From Deltaproteobacteria bacterium (GTDB lineage: Bacteria; Desulfobacterota; Desulfobacteria; Desulfobacterales; SURF-15): a stretch of 13,175 bases of DNA. Below are positions 7,486 through 13,175 of the stretch, in pieces (position 1 is the first letter of the stretch; every line of letters starts with the position of its first letter). The position numbers and the translations under genes are program-made. A model generated the notes under the pieces. It saw only the letters and a list, made by a program, of their open reading frames with translations. It was not told where the DNA came from and did no database searches. The DNA lies in the NCBI GenBank assembly GCA_024644775.1, contig JAHEHB010000122.1, positions 1-13,175 on the forward strand, in the 5' to 3' direction.

Positions 7486-8588
7486 TTTGCAGCGATTGTT
7501 TCTAACACTCGAATCGTTTCCGTTGCACATTTCAACCAAGAAAATTTTTTTATTCTTTTCAGGCCCCGTGTATGTAGACAATATCTAAGATTACTGTTTT
7601 CCAATACGTCTTTCATGGCACTTGCTATGGCGGTTTGATCAAAAGGGTTCACTTTGATAGCTGCATCGCCGCTGATTTCAGGCATCGATGACACATTGGA
7701 GGTGATTACAGGAGTACCGCAGCACATTGCCTCTAAAATGGGAAAACCGAATCCCTCATATAGTGAAGGATATAACAGGCACAGCGCTTTCTCGTAACAT
7801 TTTTTCAATGTTTTTCTTGGCACGTACCCCAATAAATGAATGTTTGATGTCAAAGGATGTCTTCTTATTATCTCCGTAAGGTGATGGGTTTTCCACCCTT
7901 TTTTTCCGACAACGAAAAGGTGTACATTATATCGTTCAGGTTCTATTGATCTAAATGCGTTCAGAATTCGATTAAAATTTTTTCTGGGTTCTAACGTTCC
8001 AACAAATAGAAAATATTTTAAAGAAAGGTCGATCTCCAAAGCATCACGATCCGTTGCTTCTTCTTCCAAAGTTGGACTCCCAGGATGTATGATGGTAATT
8101 TTTTTTTGATTTAAGCCATAAACTCGCTGAAGGTCCGATGCGGTTGATTTTGAATCTGTAATAACACGATTTGAGCGTATCAAAGACAATCGCATCAAAA
8201 GTCTTTCGGCCAATAGGTTCGGCAGCGTCATTGTTTTAGGATAGTAATGGTGAACGATATCGTGGATGGTCAAGACAGTTTTGATTCGATAGGCTAATGC
8301 GACGGGAAGATGATGGCGGGGGCTCCAAAAAAGATCGAAACCCAGTCTACAGGCGACCAGGGGCCCCCATAGTTGCATCCAGGGAGTGCTGAGGAATTTT
8401 TTATTAACACTCCCTTCGATCTTTGTCCATTTCGAATTCGTGAGATCAAAGTCGATTTTCGTATTTGACAAAAGGAAATAATAATTGTTTTTATCAATTT
8501 TTTGAATGGTACCTAACAGAGACTGCAGATAGAAACCAATACCGGTTAATTGATAGCTGAGTGGACGAGCATCGATGCCGATTCTCAT
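7482..8588 (-). CDS. GT4 glycosyltransferase, mannosyltransferase-like
   Basis: This 368-aa protein is a standard single-unit GT4. The N-terminus [20 protein letters not shown] (1-20) is the pattern of O-antigen mannosyltransferases of the WbdB/MtfB type. [12 protein letters not shown] (106-117), [10 protein letters not shown] (144-153), [10 protein letters not shown] (195-204) and E278/E286 in [18 protein letters not shown] (277-294) follow in the expected order. Family knowledge favours a GDP-mannose or similar donor, but sequence alone does not prove it. The ATG at 8586-8588 lies 12 bases after the GT2 stop, with no convincing Shine-Dalgarno, so translation is probably coupled to the upstream gene. 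It ends in an ATGA overlap with the fused GT4 downstream. Its N-terminal pattern resembles that of unit 1 of the 810-aa protein, which suggests distant paralogy. Confidence 0.92.
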   Translation of the reverse strand: MRIGIDARPLSYQLTGIGFYLQSLLGTIQKIDKNNYYFLLSNTKIDFDLTNSKWTKIEGSVNKKFLSTPWMQLWGPLVACRLGFDLFWSPRHHLPVALAYRIKTVLTIHDIVHHYYPKTMTLPNLLAERLLMRLSLIRSNRVITDSKSTASDLQRVYGLNQKKITIIHPGSPTLEEEATDRDALEIDLSLKYFLFVGTLEPRKNFNRILNAFRSIEPERYNVHLFVVGKKGWKTHHLTEIIRRHPLTSNIHLLGYVPRKTLKKCYEKALCLLYPSLYEGFGFPILEAMCCGTPVITSNVSSMPEISGDAAIKVNPFDQTAIASAMKDVLENSNLRYCLHTRGLKRIKKFSWLKCATETIRVLETIAAK

Positions 8589-8600
8589 ATAAATCAGAAC

Positions 8601-9293
8601 TTAACGGGACCAAAGATTATATTTCAAAATAGCATAAACGGCTCTAAAACCGTCGTTCCATCGAATTTTTTTCCCTTCCGCATACGTGCGTCCGGCATAT
8701 GATATACCGATTTCGTATATGCGACATCCATTCCGCGCAATTTTTGCAGTTATTTCGGGTTCAATACCGAATCGTTCTTCTTTAATTTCAATCAACTGAA
8801 TGACATCTCGCCGGAACATTTTATAACATGTTTCCATGTCGGTGAGATTTAAATTGGTAAGCATATTTGAAAGCAACGTAAGAAAGCGATTGCCGACCAT
8901 ATGCCAGAAGTATAGCACTCGATGGGGACCACCGCCTGCAAAACGGGATCCATATACTGCATCTGCCTTTTCGGAGTGAATAGGATGCATTAATCGTGCA
9001 TATTCAACGGGATCGTATTCTAAATCGGCATCTTGAACCACAACAACATCACCGGTGATTTCCTTAAACCCAGATCGCAGAGCAGCGCCTTTTCCCCTGT
9101 TTTTGCGATGGTAGATAACTTTGTCTACTAGGGGTTCAATCTCATTTTGCAGTTTTTCCCGAGTTCCATCCGTTGAAGCATCATCTACAACAATTATTTC
9201 AATATCTTGTATCGGAGAATCCTTTACTCTTTGAACAACTCTACCGATGCTTGACAATTCATTGTAGACAGGGATGACAACAGACAGTTTCAT
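8601..9293 (-). CDS. GT2 glycosyltransferase, DPM1-like
   Basis: This 230-aa GT-A enzyme carries SVVIPVYNE (4-12), IIVVDDASTDGT (33-44), NRGKGAALRSGF (65-76), the DxD-containing VVVQDADLEYDP (84-95) and LTNLNLTDMETCYKMFRRD (145-163), which is typical of dolichol-phosphate-mannose-synthase-like GT2 proteins. ERFGIEPEITAKIA (173-186) and YAEGKKIRW (204-212) complete the family pattern. It has no membrane helix, unlike GtrB-type relatives. Such enzymes usually move a sugar from a nucleotide donor to polyprenyl phosphate; here it may make a lipid-linked donor or add a sugar directly. I chose ATG 9291-9293 because GGGA lies six bases upstream. A TTG two codons earlier would sit directly against that GGGA. 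It is 58 bp after the 810-aa gene and 12 bp before the next GT4. Confidence 0.92.
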   Translation of the reverse strand: MKLSVVIPVYNELSSIGRVVQRVKDSPIQDIEIIVVDDASTDGTREKLQNEIEPLVDKVIYHRKNRGKGAALRSGFKEITGDVVVVQDADLEYDPVEYARLMHPIHSEKADAVYGSRFAGGGPHRVLYFWHMVGNRFLTLLSNMLTNLNLTDMETCYKMFRRDVIQLIEIKEERFGIEPEITAKIARNGCRIYEIGISYAGRTYAEGKKIRWNDGFRAVYAILKYNLWSR

Positions 9294-9299
9294 TTCCAA

Positions 9300-9303
9300 T
9301 CCC
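9300..9303 (-). promoter_or_regulatory. Shine-Dalgarno deciding the GT2 start
   Basis: GGGA on the minus strand lies 6 bases before ATG 9293. The competing TTG at 9299 would have zero spacing, so the shorter protein is preferred. Confidence 0.45.
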
Positions 9304-9351
9304 AGTTTCAGTCCTATAACTCAAAAACTAAAGCCTGTATCGATGCGATTT

Positions 9352-11784
9352 CTAAAAAATTTTACCAATCGTATTCGAGCTGATGGTCGAATGTGAATAC
9401 AAAAGATCCAGGTATTTCTTTACTACGTTATCCCAAGAACAATGATCTATAACATATTGTCTAGCCTTCTGTCCTAATGTATTTCTTAATGAAGGATTTT
9501 TTTCCAGTCGTATTAAAATACTTAATAGTTGATTCCGTTCTTCTTTTCCTACATCGATTTTTGTGCAACACTCATCCGGTATTTCAGTAAATTGATTCAC
9601 CTTGGATACAATAATCGGTTTTCCGTACGACATGGATTTCAGAAGGCTTGCTGAAGTTTCACCCAAAGTCGGATATCGGAGATTTATTATAATATCAGTT
9701 AGTCTCATATAGTCTTTGTATTCATCAAGTGGTACTCGTCCGGTTAGTAAAACGGATTCTCCTAATCGATACCGTTCGATCAGCGTATTAATAATATTTC
9801 TCATTTCTTTGTAACACTTTCCAACTAGAATGAGTTTTGAACGTTGAACAAATAATTTCAATATTGAAAATACTTTTAACACAACCTCAATTCGCTTTGT
9901 ACTTACAATATCTCCGAAACAAGATACAATAAATTGCTCTTTTAGAATGCCTTTTTTGCTCCTTAATTTATCAATTTTTTCTTGAGTAACCTTTGAATCA
10001 ATTTTCACTCCCTGCGGAATTACGATAATATTATCATGGGTTACTTGTTTTTTAATCCAGTCGCTGTGAACAATCACCACTTTACTTGTTTCAAATATTC
10101 TCTCATTTAAAGTAAATTTAAGTGGATCGAGGGATTTATTCTCTTTTTCAACTCTGTTTGATAGTAAATCGCCAAGGCTTTTGTAACATGTTTTTATTTC
10201 TGAACAATAAGCCTGGAGATCGCCTCTTTCAATCGTCATTCTGCTTATAAAGGGATGTATATTATAATCGTGCAACACAGTTATTCCCGGATATCGGGTA
10301 AGTGTTGAGTAGATATATTCATGCATTAAATTATTTCCCATATGGTAAATAATATTGTCGTAAGGCTTTTTTCCCACCATATCTTTAAATTTGTCGTAAC
10401 TATAGTAATTAAAGGAGTTTAAAATAATGCGGTTAGAAGGTATGATACCATTAACAAACAGATCGATGTCTGCGTGCTCATTAAGACGGCTCAGAAGATC
10501 TTCACTGTAGTCGGATATCCCTGATTCCTGGGGATTTAGCGGACTAAAAAATGCCAAACGTATTTTTCTTCGAAACAGATTCGGACGAGTAACTTTATCA
10601 AGTGTTTTTCTAATCAGTAATGCTTTGAATATCTGAAACAACTGTTTCGCAATTCTATCCATACTAAATTGATCGGCCCTTATTTTCAATTTTTTTGATA
10701 AAATTTTTCGAAGATCGGCATCAGTAACAAGCTTTTTCATTTTTAGTGCCATATCTTGGACATCATTGGGATCAAAATATAATCCGTCATTTCCAAGCAC
10801 TTCAGGAATTGAAGATGTATTCGATGCTGCGACGGGACAACCGGAAATCATGGCCTCCAGAACCGGGATTCCAAACCCCTCATAGAGAGAAGGAAAAACA
10901 AATATCTTCGAACCGGTGTACAGTCCACTTAGGTCTCCTTCTGCTATCTTTCCGGTAAACATGATTCTGTTTTCAGTATCGAGTTTTTTTGTTAAATCTC
11001 TAATGTGAGATTTTGTCGAATGATCATAATAACTTCCCAATACCAAATGAATTTTTTCTTTATATTGCTTTACTAATAGAGAAAACGCTTTGATTAGGTT
11101 GTCGCCGTTTTTTCTAAAATCCGGCCCTCCGATCGTAAAAATGTAATCTTTCGGTAGTCCATATCTCAGTTTTATTTCATCAACATCATCCCGGGTACAG
11201 ATATCAAAATTTACTTTATCGATTCCATAATACAAAACGACTATTTTTTTTCCAGAAATGCCCGTAAATCTTTTTAAATCCTCTTTTGTTGATTCGGAAT
11301 CGGTCAGGACGCAATCAAACGCGGCGAGCATCGTGAGTCGACTCATATAGTCTTCAAAAACACCTTTCGTCAGGTCGTGTAAATAAGCCTTTGGAAATAT
11401 GAGAGGGATTACGTCATGAACCGTGACCAGGCTCTTACATCCGTTTATCTTCCCGGCAAATAACACATTTGTCATTAAAGGGTTCGGATTCCAATATATA
11501 TCGATATCTTCTTTACGAACCCATCCTTCCAGTGCGTTTCGATATTGTATCGAACGAAGATTGGAATCGTCGTTTTTCGGATCGATATCAATCCGGATAA
11601 ACTTGGTATTTTCGATGATTATCTCTGGAATATCCCACAAATCGATATCGTTTGTGAAACTGACATAGTAAGTATTGTCAGAATAAAGCAAGTTGAGATA
11701 TTTCAGAATATTAATAAGATACCGTCCGATTCCCCGATAACGTTCCGGTGAGCCCAAGGTCTGGCCATCGATGAGAATCTTCAT
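9352..11784 (-). CDS. Tandem GT4-GT4 glycosyltransferase, WbdA-like architecture
   Basis: This 810-aa protein has two GT-B units. Unit 1 (about 1-390) begins MKILIDGQTLGSPERYRGIG, the 'RGIGRY' start seen in large multidomain mannosyltransferases such as WbdA. It carries VTVHDVIPLIFP (120-131), TDSESTKEDL (161-170), FTIGGPDFRKN (216-226) and E302/E310 in YEGFGIPVLEAMISG. Unit 2 (about 405-795) starts RLAFFSPLNPQESGISDYSE (409-428), then has LHDYNIHP (504-511), SCFGDIVSTKR (621-631) and PTLGETSASLLKSMSYGKP (705-723). There E709 is kept, but the second Glu of E-x7-E aligns with Lys716; I recall this GETS form as usual for the subgroup. It may transfer two sugars in sequence or use unit 2 mainly for acceptor handling. 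ATG 11782-11784 overlaps the previous stop as ATGA. The gene is markedly AT-rich by eye compared with asnB and the flippase. Confidence 0.9.
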   Translation of the reverse strand: MKILIDGQTLGSPERYRGIGRYLINILKYLNLLYSDNTYYVSFTNDIDLWDIPEIIIENTKFIRIDIDPKNDDSNLRSIQYRNALEGWVRKEDIDIYWNPNPLMTNVLFAGKINGCKSLVTVHDVIPLIFPKAYLHDLTKGVFEDYMSRLTMLAAFDCVLTDSESTKEDLKRFTGISGKKIVVLYYGIDKVNFDICTRDDVDEIKLRYGLPKDYIFTIGGPDFRKNGDNLIKAFSLLVKQYKEKIHLVLGSYYDHSTKSHIRDLTKKLDTENRIMFTGKIAEGDLSGLYTGSKIFVFPSLYEGFGIPVLEAMISGCPVAASNTSSIPEVLGNDGLYFDPNDVQDMALKMKKLVTDADLRKILSKKLKIRADQFSMDRIAKQLFQIFKALLIRKTLDKVTRPNLFRRKIRLAFFSPLNPQESGISDYSEDLLSRLNEHADIDLFVNGIIPSNRIILNSFNYYSYDKFKDMVGKKPYDNIIYHMGNNLMHEYIYSTLTRYPGITVLHDYNIHPFISRMTIERGDLQAYCSEIKTCYKSLGDLLSNRVEKENKSLDPLKFTLNERIFETSKVVIVHSDWIKKQVTHDNIIVIPQGVKIDSKVTQEKIDKLRSKKGILKEQFIVSCFGDIVSTKRIEVVLKVFSILKLFVQRSKLILVGKCYKEMRNIINTLIERYRLGESVLLTGRVPLDEYKDYMRLTDIIINLRYPTLGETSASLLKSMSYGKPIIVSKVNQFTEIPDECCTKIDVGKEERNQLLSILIRLEKNPSLRNTLGQKARQYVIDHCSWDNVVKKYLDLLYSHSTISSNTIGKIF

Positions 11785-12956
11785 GTTATTTCGCCGAAGA
11801 CCCCTACATATTTTGGCAAAATACTTTCCCAGGAAAATTCTCTCAAAACGTATTCTTTTCCGTATTTTCCCATCTTTTTTGACAATACCGCGTTTTCCGA
11901 CAATTGCTTGATGGCCTGACAGAATTCGTTATCATCGGTTACGATAACCCCTCCTCCACTTTTCATACAGTGATTTCTTGTCACGTTGTTTCGTGACGAT
12001 ACAACAACTGGTGTACCGGTTAACCAACTTTCCATAATTACAAAAGAAAAACTTTCCATGTCTGAAAGATTACAAAGTGCGACAGAGGCAGCTATTGCAT
12101 CGAATTTATCTTGTTCGGGAATGTAGTGTAAATCGATGAACCGAGAATCATTGGATGGTATCAGATCGACGTCGCCGTCCCCGATAAAAACCATTTTCAT
12201 CGTCTTATCATACAATGCAATATAGTTTTTAAAATACTCTACTAATTGAAGTACATTTTTCCCTTTATCTTTACGACCCACGTAAATAAGAAATGGTTCG
12301 TTGATTCCGTACTTTTTCCTAAATCGCGAACCATCACTATAGATATCAGTATCAATTCCAATACCCAAAACAGGCATCTTATTAAAATTTGTGTCACATA
12401 TTTTTTTTGCCAATTCTTTCTCGGGTTCCGACAAAAAAATGATTTTTTTCGCTTTTAAGAGCATTTCTTTAATGATATCCCATTTCGCTATGGCTTCATC
12501 ATGCAGGCAGGGTATTATCACCGCCTCGTGGCGTAGTGCATTGATTCCCCAAAACGTAGTGCCGTATAAATAAGGGATGAAGACATATGTATACTGTTTT
12601 TTCGTCTTTATATAAGATATCATATCATGACTGTTAATCACACCTCGCATATATTTCAATTGTTCATCTCTATATACGGGCAATCCATTCATTAGTTTTT
12701 CATTTATTTTAAAATAAAATTCAGACAATTCATAGTTGACTGAAAACCTTAAAACTTGTATCCCGTTTTTCTCATAAGAACCGGGTCTATAATAGTCGGT
12801 CCACCAGTTATCAAATGGGCTTTTGCAACAAGTCGTAAACACACCGACATCAAGCCCGATAGATACGAGATTTTCGACAAGTTTTCTGGCCGCCAATTCA
12901 GCACCACCAGCAAATTCTCCGTACCATGGTGTTACAATAATGACCTTGCGATTCAC
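11781..12956 (-). CDS. GT4 glycosyltransferase (PWYG...GGAE type)
   Basis: This 391-aa single-unit GT4 has VTPWYGEFAGGAELAARKL (8-26) as its N-terminal glycine-rich acceptor-side motif. WWTDYYRPGSYEKNGIQVLR (51-70) follows, a stretch I associate with one GT4 subgroup. The C-terminal half has FLIYVGRKDKGKNV (222-235), FIGDGD (257-262) and the donor-binding E301/E309 pair in ESFSFVIMESWLTGTPVVVS (301-320). It is predicted to be cytosolic and to add one sugar to the growing lipid-linked glycan; the donor cannot be told. The start is GTG at 12954-12956, eight bases after the upstream GT2 stop. No ATG lies in that frame nearby and no strong Shine-Dalgarno is visible, so coupling to the upstream gene is inferred. 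It ends in an ATGA overlap with the 810-aa GT. Length and motif order are normal. Confidence 0.92.
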   Translation of the reverse strand: MNRKVIIVTPWYGEFAGGAELAARKLVENLVSIGLDVGVFTTCCKSPFDNWWTDYYRPGSYEKNGIQVLRFSVNYELSEFYFKINEKLMNGLPVYRDEQLKYMRGVINSHDMISYIKTKKQYTYVFIPYLYGTTFWGINALRHEAVIIPCLHDEAIAKWDIIKEMLLKAKKIIFLSEPEKELAKKICDTNFNKMPVLGIGIDTDIYSDGSRFRKKYGINEPFLIYVGRKDKGKNVLQLVEYFKNYIALYDKTMKMVFIGDGDVDLIPSNDSRFIDLHYIPEQDKFDAIAASVALCNLSDMESFSFVIMESWLTGTPVVVSSRNNVTRNHCMKSGGGVIVTDDNEFCQAIKQLSENAVLSKKMGKYGKEYVLREFSWESILPKYVGVFGEIT

Positions 12957-12964
12957 GAAAGATA

Positions 12965-13175
12965 TTATCTGTTTCTTAAAATCGTTTTTATAAAATATAT
13001 CGGCTTATTCTGTGTTTCATAGTAAATTCTGGATTGAAGTTCAGCCAATAACCCTAGGGTAACAAACTGTATACCGATAAATATCAAAAAAATAGCTAAA
13101 AATAATAAAGGACGGTTGGCCAAAGGTATCCGGAAAATCTGTCTTTGGATTGTCAAGTAAACCGCAATGCCGAAT
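12965..13175 (-). CDS. C-terminal fragment of a membrane-anchored GT2 (DPM1/GtrB-like)
   Basis: The frame is open from the right edge to a stop at 12965-12967, giving 70 codons. It begins FGIAVYLTIQRQIFRIP, then has one strong hydrophobic helix (RPLLFLAIFLIFIGIQFVTLGLL) and ends AELQSRIYYETQNKPIYFIK plus a few residues. The order hydrophobic helix, 'GLLAEL', 'RIYYETQNKP' is the characteristic tail of family 2 glycosyltransferases that sit on the inner membrane and transfer sugars to polyprenyl phosphate. The catalytic GT-A domain with its DxD motif must lie beyond 13175 and is not seen, so this rests on the tail pattern alone. A TTG at 13156 is internal, not a start. It lies eight bases before the next GT4 and belongs to the same operon. 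Confidence 0.75.
   Translation of the reverse strand, partial: FGIAVYLTIQRQIFRIPLANRPLLFLAIFLIFIGIQFVTLGLLAELQSRIYYETQNKPIYFIKTILRNR

Noticed and set aside
7486..7581. N-terminal extension of the 801-aa fusion to an upstream start at 7581
   Set aside because: The 32 extra codons lie fully inside the preceding GT4 gene and show no domain. The ATG at 7485 gives the family-typical N-terminus and an ATGA overlap.
9294..9299. TTG start two codons upstream for the GT2 gene
   Set aside because: It would directly abut the GGGA Shine-Dalgarno, whereas ATG 9293 has six bases of spacing and gives the usual MKLSVVIP start.
9294..9351. Promoter in the 58-bp gap before the GT2
   Set aside because: No convincing -35/-10 pair or hairpin could be seen beyond the Shine-Dalgarno.

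Overview
The window is one strand-uniform (all minus-strand) segment of a bacterial surface-polysaccharide gene cluster (O-antigen, capsule or exopolysaccharide). Nearly every base lies in a glycosyltransferase (GT) gene. The other genes are a MurJ/Wzx-type lipid-linked-sugar flippase and a glutamine-dependent asparagine-synthetase-like amidotransferase. Transcription runs from high to low coordinates, and both end genes are cut by the window edges. No RNA gene, CRISPR array, transposase or plus-strand gene could be supported.

Layout in transcription order: (1) 13175-12965, C-terminal tail of a membrane-anchored GT2; (2) 12956-11781, a GT4; (3) 11784-9352, an 810-aa protein with two GT4 units in tandem; (4) 9293-8601, a DPM1-like soluble GT2; (5) 8588-7482, a mannosyltransferase-like GT4; (6) 7485-5080, an 801-aa protein made of two fused GT4 enzymes; (7) 5083-3955, a GT4 gene broken by a frameshift plus an apparent short deletion; (8) 3906-2617, the flippase; (9) 2620-1559, a divergent GT4; (10) a 291-bp gap with a long imperfect inverted repeat lying between two 16-bp direct repeats; (11) 1267-1, the N-terminal two thirds of an AsnB-like amidotransferase. 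Four junctions overlap by 4 bp (ATGA, GTGA or TTGA type) and most others are under 60 bp, so genes 1 to 9 read as one translationally coupled operon. Its promoter must lie beyond position 13175.

Inferred joint role: the GTs build a heteropolysaccharide repeat on an undecaprenyl carrier at the cytoplasmic face. The two GT2 proteins could supply polyprenyl-phosphate sugars or add single sugars. The flippase would move the lipid-linked product across the inner membrane, and the amidotransferase could amidate a sugar carboxylate such as a uronic acid. No polymerase, ligase, ABC exporter or initiating phosphoglycosyltransferase is visible, so those genes must lie outside. Sugar identities cannot be read from sequence.

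Organism: a Gram-negative-like bacterium of moderate to low GC, with the right side clearly more AT-rich by eye than the left. The gene style and the purine/pyrimidine-biased intergenic repeat are compatible with Desulfobacterota, but that is a weak guess from general familiarity. The most notable points are the two independent tandem GT4 fusions, the decayed GT4 between intact genes, and the structured repeat before asnB.
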